A stretch of DNA of 64,000 nt from Symbiodinium sp. CCMP2592 (taxonomy: Eukaryota; Sar; Dinophyceae; Suessiales; Symbiodiniaceae): NCBI GenBank assembly GCA_905221615.1, contig CAJNDT010006133.1, positions 319,770-383,769 of the forward strand. Reading direction: 5' to 3'. Positions 40,067 to 52,700 of this stretch are shown piece by piece (within the stretch, counting starts at the first letter, position 1; each line of letters begins with the position of its first letter). A model generated the notes under the pieces. It made no database searches, was not told where the DNA came from, and was given only the letters and a program-made list of their open reading frames with translations. Both the position numbers and the translations under genes were made by a program.

Positions 40067-43000
40067 ACTTCTTAAACATTTTTCAGAATGGGACGAATGG
40101 CGGCAGGCTGCGTCCTGGGACACCTCCTCGCATGCCTCCTACCGATCTTGGCCGGTGGGTTCCTGGAGCGGTATAGTGCCTTGGATCTGGTCACGAAGGG
40201 GTTAACAAAGGGGCTTAAAGGTAAGAACAGGATCTAGGATGCACAAAGGCTTTTAGGGGTTCTAGCTGCATATTTAAATTGCCGTCCGAGATTTTGTAGG
40301 TGCTGACATAGGGGCCTTAACAAGGGTGCTTTACAGGGTTGCTTTGAGGGTTCTGTGCAGCAGGAGGCGGCTTCAGTGACTTCAGGGTCTTGACGGTATG
40401 TTAGTGTGCTTTCTAGAGCGAGTTTAAAGGGTCGCCATTACGCAATATGGGTGGTTGTCAAGATTATGGTCCCTTTTTTGGTCCCTATTACAGTACGGCA
40501 CCTAATATTTAGGGTGCCCAGAAAGGAACCCTAATTGTGACAACCACCCATATGATTGCTCACTATTCCGACTTGAAGATTCCCCGCGACATTCCGATGC
40601 CCCTTCAAAACGGAGTATACCTCAGAGCAGAATGACTTCATGGTCCAAGCTATCTTCCTGAAGTCTGGCGTTGTCAGGGTTTTTTAGGATATACGGCACC
40701 CGAAACAAAAAGAAGTCATGTTTTCGGGTCTTAGGAGTTTTACGCAGGGCGAAACTTGCTTTAATTAGGAGCTTATGATGGGTTAGGGACTTTAGGGAGT
40801 TTGAGCTGGCCGGCCGCCAGTCCGTGCTGAAAAGGATTTTTTTGAGTTGAGATGTCAGGAGGCCAGAGTTCCGGTTCATGGTTGAAGGGTTCAGGGGTTT
40901 AGGGTTTAGGGGTTTGGGGTTTAGGTTTGGAGGGTTTAGGGGGTCAGTCTCAAGTGTTTGATGAGGGTCGCAAGGGAGTTCGGTTGGAGTTTCCGGGTTT
41001 TCGAGTCGGCAGAGGCAGTGGTACTGTAAGTCGTGGTCTTTTCCGCGCTTTAGTGGCGGTCGATTCTAGTTTATATACCGGTAAAGTCAGCATGCGCGGC
41101 GATAGCACTTCTACCTGGTGTCACGTTTTTCGCAGCACAGCTTCAGCAAAATCAGCCCATATGTGACCCCGACATGAACCCTAGGCAGTACTATGAAATG
41201 GATGCGGAGGAAGCGTGTAAACATCATGTGAAAGCATCGTTTTCAAACTTCATAGAACCTTCACAAGACCTTCTTCATGCCATCGCACCCTACACAATCC
41301 GGGCACAAAGAAATCCACACGCAGCCCTAAGCCCCAGTACGCTCTTGGATTTCTGAAAAAGCCTGAACAAACACGCGGCTGACTTGACAGCAGGTGCTCG
41401 TTGAGAGCAATGCAAGCCTTTAGCCCCAAGTACAAGAACCCCTGGACCCGAAACCCCTCTGAAACCCATGGCCCAAGGTTGGGAAGGCGAGCCAGTCCAG
41501 CCGCTTTGGCTATCTGATAGTGCGAGGGTTCCGGGTAGCAGCTTCGAGGGTGTGAGAATTGGTTCAGGGTTTCGGCAGTAGCTTTGGGTTTGGAGCACTT
41601 GGTTCAGGTTGTGTTGTGACAAAGTTAGGGTTTCGGCTTAGGGTTTGAGTTTCGTGTTTAGGGTTTAGGCTTAGGGTTTCAGTTGCAGGTGAGTTCAGTG
41701 TCTCAGGGTCTGCACTTGTGGAGAGGGGGCATACTTCTCTCACCACCGTGGCTGTAGTCCATAGGGTACTCGTGTGGGAAACAACTTGCAAGTGGTGCGG
41801 GGATGATTCCGGTGGGTCCAGCGCCCCGCTGGGGTGTCGATCGGTTCTGAAACCGAGGGCTGTCGTCATGGTGTCGTTGTCGTCCATTGACTTCTTGTCG
41901 GTATGGGAATAAGACGTCTTGCCCCAACTGCCAATCCGCCTGCCGGCTCAAATACCAACCGACCGCCCCGGCGAAACAACATTGGCACCACGACCAACAC
42001 AAGACGCAGAGTGCAGGCCACATAAACAGCATAACGGGCTGTATCGGCTGTAGCGATGCTAGCCATCACGCTCGCTGGCGCCCCTAAACAAAGGAGACGT
42101 GCCAACGTGGGCACACCGGCATGGGCTGTGATATCTGCGAGGATAGCGGATTGTCTTTCTGACGGATGTTCTTTGTCGCGCAGATACTTGGATGTAGTCG
42201 GTTTATCGCATACTAAATACCAGAAATTACAACATTGCATCAGATAATGCAGCAAACCGAAACCTAACGACAAAGTGTAGCATGGTGCTCGATCTGTTTG
42301 CCAATGCCCGATCCGGTTGCCACAGGTCGCGCTATATCACTACGCTGTACTGGGCCATGACGACAGTCACCACCGTGGGCTATGGCGACATCACGCCGCA
42401 GGACACCTTGTGCACAGTTGTTTTTTTTTTCTTCGCATCGCCAGTAGCTGCAACAGAATCGCCATGGCCCATCAAAAGAAGACCGAGGCAACCTAAACCC
42501 GAAACCCCTGAACCCTAACCCCGAGTTCCAGAGGCCGCACAATCTCAAGGTCTCCAACCTCTTATTCACAATCCCTACACTAGCTGGTCCCCATGGTCCG
42601 CAAGCCCCCTAGCTGTGGTTTCAATTTCTGCGATCAAAACGATGAACTCCTACTTGACTCATATTCCCTAATGCTTCTTGTGTATGGGTATTCTCTGATA
42701 CACTCCAATCCCCTACTTTACTTCTTAGCGCCCCTCTAGTAAATCCCATGCAAACCTGAAAGCAGGTGGGAGAATACAAATCTTATCCCAAGGACTGCCA
42801 TATGGTGCCCTAAATTACCCCAAAATGAGGTACCCCTAATTTTCGGAAACTCCCGAATCCTACTCTCATCTGTCAGGCTGTGTTATCGCATCCTTGACCC
42901 TACAGCCTTCATCATGACCCTACTCTACACATGAAGGCGCATTGATTTAACCCTAAACCCAGGATTGATCAGGACCCTACATGACTCAATCCTACTTTAT

Positions 43001-46000
43001 ATGCTAAGGCCGCTATACCAAGCCTCATACCGGAATCTCGAAACCCTCTACATTCTCTCAATCCCTATACTGCCTGTATCCCCAGTCAGGATGATGAAGA
43101 GAGAGTCTTCACGATGTTCGCGATGATTATTGGCGGTGCATTCTACGGCCACTTGGCGCCGAACACTTCGTGGGTAAAGGGGACTTTAGGATTGAGGGCT
43201 TAGGGCTTTTCGGGGCCTAGGGGATTAGTATTGCTTGGTCTTAAACCCTGAACAGCTTCCCTTCTGCTTTAAAGTTCGATCGTTGAAGTGAAGGATCAGC
43301 GGCTAAGAGGTTTGTATCGGGGGGGGGTTAGACTTTGCGCCCTAAGCCCTACATGTAGTCGTACGTAATTAATTGCAACTTCCTGCACTTACTTGCTACT
43401 CAGCCAGAACACTGCACGTCGACTGCCACGAGGCAGTTAGGCGAGTGGCGAATGGCGAGAACTCTACACCGCTAGTTCAAAGCGCTGTAGACAGGACGTG
43501 CATCGCGTGCTCAGCCATCATGGCAAGGACTACTTGACCGTCGAGAAAGTACACATACTTCCACAAACAGTGCCACAAAGCCATTGCTCCTTTCATCCAC
43601 TTTGACCGGTCACCTGGCACCCGCGGGCCGTGCTAATCACATCGAACCCCTGTAGGCACTGGACCCTTAGACCGCCTTAAGCCCCGGAACCCCGTGTAGT
43701 GAGTGCTGCTGAAGCCCTGCAACCCTATGCCCTAATCACCAAAGCATTAAAGCCTGAAGCCCTATACCCCTAACTTAATACCCTCAACCCTAAACCCTGT
43801 ACCCCAAACTGAATACCCTTAAACTCTAAACACGAGGCTATGTGATCGGCAACATTTCTGTGATCCTTGCCAGCCGGGATGCAGGGCCCCCGGCGGCCCA
43901 CGCGTTCACACCGAGGGATCTGAAGGCTTCAGGGCTTGGGGAATATTGAATAAGACTCTCTCTTGAAAGCACCTTTTACAGTTACTGTATAACATTAATA
44001 ATTAACATCACCTCAAAAAGGCCCATTCGAATAGTCTAGCATGGGCCAACCAAAGATCGCTGTAAACATGAACTGTTATAGCAGCCTGGCAGTACCTTAG
44101 GTACCTCCAATCCGAAGCCCCAAATTTCAGCAGTTTCTGCACTGCAGGTGCTCTGAGAGCGCATACTTAACCGGATATCAGCGGTCGCGCGAATGCATAA
44201 ACAAAGTCTGGCGCAAAATTGAATGTGGAACGGCTGGCTCTCAACCAGAACTTTATTTGCCCAGTTCTTGGGAGCCCTGAACTTTTGAACAAGAAATACA
44301 AGTAACTGAGATCGGTATTGACTCAATTGACATTCCGGTTCGGCGCCTGCGAACGACACAGAACCTTGCGGCTGTAGAGTATAGAGTTACATGGTAGACA
44401 AGCAGGTGACAGCAGCATGAAGGTCACCATGTGGATACATAGATGCGGCTTTCCGGGATTCTTGTAATGTAGCTGTTTGAATCGTACAGAGACAGAGAGG
44501 CAGCTGGATTGTTTGCATTATGCCAGCTTAGAGGCATAGAGGAAGTGGGATCTATGTATCGATTGGGGATAGTGTTTCATTTCCTTTACTGTTTAATATG
44601 GAGCCTTAAGTGTGCATAATTTGGGGGACTGTGGGAATCGACACCCAGTTCGTGTTTCCAGGATCGAAGTAGGCGAGTCAGAAACTCACTGCAGGCCTAA
44701 ATAGTTACCAATACTATTTGGGGGGTTCCTTTATTATAGATATACTAGAGTATGCCCCACAACCCTAGTCTTATTTTTGAGGCCCTGTATTGCTCTTGCC
44801 CACGCTTTCTTCAGTCAAGTCGACCGGAGCAGTGAAAGGTCGGTTTTGATCTCAGGTCAACCGGCAAGCACACAAAGAGCGCCTGCGACTGATCCACGCC
44901 TGGCTGGTGCACCATCGACTCTTGGTCCTGAAATGGGGCGTTTAGGGTTCAGGGGTTCAGGGGCCTTAAAACGGGGCTGCGAGTTTCGTGGCCGGCACCT
45001 CAGTCCGTGCTGAAAAAGGGGCTGAGGGGCCTTGCAGGCTGGAAGCAAAAAGGGCTTAGAGGGTTTAAGGGGTGGAGGGTTCAATTTAAGGTGTTTAGGA
45101 ACCCCATGACGGAAGGTTGTGCTTCGCAGCGACACGTTGACGCAACATGCACGAATGCCCAGAGGGCATTAGTTATGAGATGCGCGTGCAGATGCGAATA
45201 TATGGTGAGATAAGGTGGATGATGGTGATGAATGATGATGGTGGCGAGGAGGGTGATGATGAGGAAGAGGAGGCGGTTAGCAATGATCGCCATGTTGACG
45301 GTGGCGAGTTTGATGGTCTTTATAATGGCGAGGTTGATTGTGACGATTCTGAAGCTCGTGGTCATGACAGATAACGGTTTGAACGATGGTAGTGGCGGCA
45401 GTGGTTATGATTGCAGTCTTGATGCCGATGACGGCGCTGGCGAGGAGGATCGGTATCCTAATCATGGCTTCCTCATGGTGATGTGTACTATTCTTCTCCT
45501 CATTGCTCGGCCTTTCACCTCACAACCTTTGAATACAAACAGCAAACGAGCCTCACCCCAAAGCCTTAGATTCCGTAGAGCTTACACCATTAAAATTCGC
45601 CAAAATCAGCTTCCCCCCCAAACTGCCCCTGACTGAGGCTTCCCCAATCCGCTGAAGCATCGCGTATGGGCTTACTACAAGACACTGGTGACAAACAAGG
45701 CTGGGTTGCTTGAGCTATTTCGATTTTGGGAGGGGGTTTAGAGTTTAGGTTTTCTGGAAGTGTACAGGGTCAGGTGTTGTGGAAGGACGGTAGCCTGTAG
45801 CCAGCACTTATCCGTAAATGCTGTGCGTCCTCGTGCTTTGCCACATGTGCGAGAGCGAGTTTGCGGAACTGTGATTCGCGGGGGGCTTTGCTTGCTTCGT
45901 GGAACGGGCACCGAAGACTACAGACCCTGAACCGTTGCGGTGGCCTCAAAGCAGCCGTTGCTTGGCCTGCCGATCCGAGCAGCATTCTCCCCTAAAGACA

Positions 46001-46678
46001 CGATCATGTACCCCAAATCCCTAACTTTTCGAGTAAACCTTAAACCCCTAAACCCTAAACTCTAAACCCAAACCCTGTCAGCTGGGCGGGGAAAGAAACC
46101 CTAACCCTCGGGGAAAAAACCCTAAGTAAGGCCCCCAACACCTCAGTACCCAATCGCAGGCCGCCCTAGAAGACTCCACATTGTACTAGTAAACCCTAAA
46201 CCCCTAAACCCTAAACTCTAATGTCTCGAATGGTGTGGTACACTGTAAAGAAACTAAAAGACAGCATCTTGCACCCGCTATCGATCCCGAAACTGTAAAC
46301 TGACACCTCGTCGTAGATGAGGTACCTGATGAATCTGAACCGAAATGGTTCTTGGCATGCATCACATTTGCCTCCCAGTAACCTCGCCTGTGGACATTGT
46401 GTCCTGCCATGCGAGAGGGAAAACATGTCTCGAATGGATCGTCTCACTCATCAAACCTCGAACCACAGGCCTGGATTGTCCGAGTGCGGGCGCCGAAGCT
46501 CCAAACCCTCCCTGTACAGAGAACCCACTCGCAGGCGGCCCTCGAAGACTCCACGATCTTCAACGACCTTTCACCCGAGCTGCGCCAAGACGTGGCCTCC
46601 TGGCAGAGCTTTCCCCAAAGCAAGAGGAGCCAGGCTCAGGGCTTTAAGGGTTTAGGATTTCGCGTTTAGGGTTTACGC

Positions 46679-46716
<38 letters not shown>

Positions 46717-49700
46717 CCTAGGGTTTACTTTGGGTTGACTTAAGGTTTAGGGGTTTAAGAAGGTCGTATTACCCCAAACACGAAATGCCAGGCTAAGGGT
46801 TTACTCATGGTTTAGGGGTTTAAGAGGGTCTTATTACCCCAAACACGAGATGCCAGGCTAAGGGTTTACTTATGGTTTAGGGGTTTAAGAGGGTCTTATT
46901 ACCCCAAACACGAGATGCCAGGCTAAGGGTGTACTTAGGGTTTAGGGTGGTTCTATTCACCCTTCACCCGAACAAGAGAAGCCAGGCTTTGGGTTTACTT
47001 AGGGTTTTTAGGGTTTTAAGATAAATTTCCAAGCAAGAGAAGCCGGGCTTAGGGTTCAGAAGTTTAGAGTTTTAGAAGCATTCTGTGTGCCAGGCTACAG
47101 GGAACTCCAGAAAGTTGGAATATGGTTTCATGGTAGAATATCCTATAATTTGCCATAGAAGGGTTAGGATAATCATATTCCAACTTTCTGGCTTTTACTT
47201 TAAGGGGATGTAACCTAAGTTACCAGAAGCCCAGGCCCTGAATTCTGCATGGCCTTCCCCCTGTATACTCGAACTAGACCCACAAGGGCTCCTAGGTTTG
47301 AAGCATTCATAGGGACCCTTAGGGGTGTAGGGGGAGGGGGGGGTAGCCCATAATAAGGACTAAAAAGGCGTATTTAAGGAAATATAGTCCCCTACACCCT
47401 CCCCCCTACACCCCTAAACGTCCCTATGAAGCATGCCATTTCCCAAGCAAGAGAAGGCAGGCTCAGGGTTGCAGTTTCGGGGTTTCAAAAGGGGAAAAGG
47501 AGGGACCCTTAAGGGGGACCCCTACCCTATAATGGGCTATATAATGGGTATATAGTAGCTATATTAAGGGTATATACCTAGGGGTCCTTATTAAGGGTCC
47601 CTCCTTTTACCCTTGGAAGTTAGGCTGCTTCCAGATTTCAGGGTTCAGGTCAGGGAAGTGGGGCCAAGGTATAAGGGATTGGGGAAGTCAGGCAGGGTTT
47701 CGGATTTCAGGGTTATTGTCTGTAAGAATTCAGGCTTCATGTTATTATCGCCTTGGTGGCATATTTTGGTGTTTGGGATCAACTTTAGCGCTTGGTCTTT
47801 GAGGGCTTTGGGATAGTGTACAAGGCATAAAGTTGATGTTTCAGGGGTAGGACTTAGTCTTTTCCGGGCTTAGGACTTATCGCAGCCACAGCCCAGGCTC
47901 GCTATATGGTCCCTCCGGACCTCTTGAACCATCTTCTCTTCCAGAACATCCCGTCCTCGGTGATTGTGCGGTTGGTTCCGATTATCCAACAGACGCTGGG
48001 CCAGGGCATGATTATGATTAGGATCTACGACCGAGCTTTATTAAGAATTCAGGGCACACACACTTTCAGGCTGTTCGAGCTGCCAACTTAATAGAACAGG
48101 GGCTTCAATAATTACCTATACACTTTACGGGCTCCTTATCATAATCATGGTATGATATACTGATATACCCCGAAACCCTATTCTGATGATTAAGGCCCCT
48201 ACGGTAGCTCGAGCTTTCTTTAGGATGGTTTTCGCCTGGCGTAAGTTTTCAAGAAGACGGCAGTGTCGGGTTTTAGTCGTTTGCTGCCCAGGAAACATGA
48301 TTTCGTACGGTTGATGATATAAATCCTGCATTACCCATAATAATGATGAATATACCATAATTCCCATGGTCTAGGGTCCTTAAGGTAATGCAGGATTTAT
48401 ACCATCAGCCGTAGGATCTCTCTAAGAGCAGGTTGCATAGGGGTTCTGCCGCAAAGGTTTCGGGATCGTCATCTAGTGAAGTCGCAAATATGGTCTTATG
48501 ACGTTGCTCCTGCGAGAGTTATGCGTCTTGTACGCGCAAACTGCTTCCGATGTCTCCCAAAAAAATACTTAATCAATGAATCAGTATGAACAAATACTGA
48601 ATCTATACTTCTGGATTCTAAACCCTAAGCCGAAAACTGCCCTAAGCCCTAACTCCTAAACCCTACACCTGAAACTGATCCGAGTGCTACCACATGAGGG
48701 CCCAATTCTGCTCCTCGAGCCCCAGCTTTTTCTTCGGGCACTGGGAACTTTGAAATGGTTGTGGATGTTTGTGGAATTTTATGTTTAGGGCTTATAGGCT
48801 TATAGGGCCTACAGGGCTACTCCTTGGGCTTTGCGGGTTTCTTGTAGGACTTATGGGGTTTACAGGGTTTTGGGTTGGATTAAGGCTCCTCCGAAAACCC
48901 CGAGACAAAACGTCCAACAAGGATCACCGCCCAGCCAAACGAACGGATAACGTCGCGTGGCGAAATCGGCAGCGGCATGTTCGTCGTACTGGCACCTCGG
49001 ACCAGGGGATTCTCTAGGGATGTTTAGGGTTAAGGGTTGGATTTCTGCGCTTCAGGACTTTAGGCATTCAGGGTCTAGGGATTCTCTAGGGGTTAGGGAT
49101 GTTTGGGGTTAAGGGTTGAGGAATGTTTATGGTTTAGGATTTCTGCGCTTCAGGACTGTAGCCTTTCATTTCAGGGTCTAGGGATTAGCCTTCAAGCTAG
49201 CTTGAAGCTTACTTCTGCCCCCGAAACTTTCCGCTTTAGGATTTAGGCTTCAGGGGTTTGTATGCGGGAGTTCAGGCGTAAGTGATTTAGGGGCTGAGGG
49301 TGTATGGCTCTAGGCTCTAGGTTGAAATATGTAGAGAAAATGCCGTCGGCGTGGGGTTTCAAGATGCAGAAGAAGCTTGATTAAGAAAGCCCTTGATCCA
49401 TGTGAAGGGTTCCGATAAGAATCGGGAATATCGGGACTTACTTCATTAGTTTCCCACCATAGAACCGATGCAAGTCCTCATAAGACCTTATAAGCTCCAC
49501 AGTAATGCTATAGTATACCCCCGAAGCCGGGGATCCCATTGGTTCAAGGAAGCCCCGTATTGCAACTGAAAGCCCAGACAAAAAAAGAGCCTGTGAACGC
49601 TGGCAGAGCATACGACAAAAGGATGGACTGCAGTAGTTCGACGAGTACCATTTCCATGATGATCAGCGAAAGTCGCGATAGTAAGAAACCGCTCAGAACT

Positions 49701-52700
49701 GCGGGGTCTCGGGTGCGTTCTACAGTAGTGCTACCGTATTACGGATCTCTATGAAAGAACCGTGGTAAGTATTTGGGCTTCTGCCGCAACCATGATTTGA
49801 ACCCAGTAAGAACCCTCCTTCGGCTGGAACCATGTTTAAACCATACAGTTCCCCAACATAAGAATAAACAAGGAAGTTTGAGCCGTAAATAAACCCCGGC
49901 CCCGACTCCTTGTAGTACCCTTATCGAACTCTCAAAGATGCGTTTGTAGAAACTTTATGGTAACCCTTTGCAGTACCCTTACCGAAAATCAAAAACCCCT
50001 AAATCCTAACACTCTGTAGCACCCTTGGAAAACCGCCGAAAGGCACCTAAACCCAAGGCAGCAGTGGACCCTTCATCATAAAGCCTCCGAAACACTTCTA
50101 AACCCCTTAAAACCTCAGCCTTTTAGAGCTTTTGATTCTGGACCTCCTGATTGAACGCCACTCTCGAAACCCTATGAGCCCGAAAGCTCCCTCAACAAAC
50201 CCTTAATCCTAAACCCTAAGACCAGTAAAAAGAAAGAGAAAACTAAGACCATGAAAAAAAAGAAAACTAAGACCATTTAAAAAGAAAACTAAAACCCACA
50301 AAGCTGCTAAAACCTCCTTAAGGATGGCATTGCATTGATGGACCAATCCGACCCCGAAGTGCCCAACAGGTGCCTTTGAGAACTAGGGTACCTGGTGGGT
50401 TTGGTTTCAAGGGGGTTTTAAGGGAGTTGAGGGTTTAAGGGTTTCGGGTTGAGGGTATAGGAGTTTAACCCTAAACCCTAAACCGTCTCGGGGTTGTCGG
50501 TTTTTAGGGCTTGGGCGTTTGGAGTTGAGCGTGGTTTATGCATTGGAGGTTCGGCTTCTTGGGCGCTGCGGGCTTTGGCCCCTTTCGGGTTTTGAGGGTT
50601 TAGGGTTTTGACTGGCGGCGCGGGTGTAGGGCTTAAGTGCAAAAAGGCTGTTCTGGCATTACCTTCAATCTTGGGGCCTCTAAGGCGTCGAGACAGTCAT
50701 TTTAGAGCTCTTGGTCTTCCAGGACTTCCTTCAAAGGGGCTTCTTCTTCTTCTTCGGGCTCCCAGCATGTTTAGGGATGCTGGTAGAATAAGGGCTAAGG
50801 GGTTCAGGGTTTGATGATACTGGCTCAGGGTTTCATGGTTCAGGGCTCTTCCTGATACGGTTCAAAGTCCGTGGCGATGCCTTGATAATTACCTATACTA
50901 TAATTTGGGGGGGTTCCTTATGGATAACTGTAGTATAATATTCCCCCACAGCCCTATTCTAATTATCAAGGCCCCTATTTTAGGCCCGAGAGGCTCCATT
51001 GCTGGCGGCTTCGGTCGCAGACTATTGACGGTCCCTTTGTCACCTCCTCTGTTTGAGAGTAGGGGCATGAGTATTGTGGGAAGCTGATTAAGCAACCTTG
51101 GGCTTATATAGGGCTCCTTATATGAATGCTGTATACTATTTTGGAGTTATAGGCCCAGGGTTTCTTAATCAGGTTCCTACATTAGGGGCATGATGGCTTC
51201 TGCAGCCGGCGACTTGTGGCCAATGTGCAGCCCTTCCGACCCTGAACCGTCTTCACCACCCCTAATATAGGGGCCAAAATAATTTGAATGGGTTTTTTGG
51301 GCCCGTTATACTATAGTTATAATAAGGAACCACCTAAATAGTATAGGTAATTAAGTATGAAGGCCCCTACATTACAGTACCTCCCAAATCTCGATCCTAA
51401 GTCTAGGCCCTAAACTGCCCCCGAATATCAGGACCGCCGGAATGGGCCCCGTAGGCGAAGAAATCCTGGTATGGGCAAAAGGGCACTTCTTCTAGAAGGG
51501 GTTCCCTTCTGGAACGACAAAACAGCACGAGCCCTACAATAAGACGAAGAACAGGTAGCCCTAACTTCGAGAGCCCCTTACATGTTGACCCCGAGCGTGC
51601 CCACCACACTCAGGTACCTTCGTTTTGAGAGACTTCATCCTGAAGCCCTCAAACACTAGTTCCTTAACCTCCTGGTGCAGAGGTTCATGCGCGTCCAAAC
51701 TTGCCTAGATGAACGGGTATGTGGCATAGGGAGGACTTGCAAAAGAAAAGGCTTTCAAAGAAACGGCTTTCTATGTCTTAAGTCCTAAACCTCAAACCGC
51801 AAACCCCTAAAAACTAAACCAGCAACCCCATTGTTACGCTAGAGCCCAAGCACTTAAGCCCGAAACGCTAGAAAGTCAAGATTCCTTTGTCATAGTTGGT
51901 TGGGTAACATTTTACATTTTTACTGGTACTTAAACACATAGGGAGAAAATTTAGAATTAATCCTACCCTACCATGAACTAGATTCTGCAGGCATTCAAAG
52001 GCGCCCGAAGTGCTCAGAGCCGGCGACAGCTTCGGCGAGGAAATCCTCTTGGGGAGCGAGAAAGAGAGCCTCGGCCAAATGTATTTTGCGTTTAGGGACT
52101 TTAGGTGCCTTGCCACAAATATTTAAGTTTTTGACTCGCTTGGTCTTGAGGGTAAGGGGGTCAAGATTGCGGGCTCGGGGTTTGGAGCCAGGTGTGGCCT
52201 TGTCGTGCTTAGGGTTTGGGCGTGAGGTTCAGGGGGTTCGGCTTGAGGGCAGAGGGTCCAGGACAAATGCAGGATCTAGTACGTGAAAGGAAGACATGCA
52301 TGTATGTGTGTATGTCTGTACACGCGTGTGTATATGTATATGTGTATGTATATGTATATGTATGGATACCTATATAAGTGTATATATCTATAAATAAATA
52401 AGTGTATATATATATACACATGTATAAGTAGGAGTATAAGTATGAATTTACATGTATGTATGTATGTATGTATGTATGTATGTATGTGTATATACATATA
52501 TGTGTACTTTATGCTTTCGGACAGTGGAGGGTTTAGGGCCCAGGGTTGATTTCTAGACGTGGCACCTGTGGACCCTAGTGGTTCAAGGCTTAGGGTGTAT
52601 GGTCGATGCGCCAGCGTTGACTTGGGCACTACGACCCCTAGCCTCAAGCAGGAAGAACGCACTGTGAAACCGTGTAGTCTATGACCCAAACACTAGCATG

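Noticed and set aside
39973-40176. Glu/Arg-repeat frame
   Set aside because: It is a translation of the (GA)n microsatellite.
41866-42273. 135-codon minus-strand open frame
   Set aside because: It overlaps no recognisable motif and lies in the intron before the pore exon. Hydrophobicity follows from base composition. It could be re-examined by homology search.
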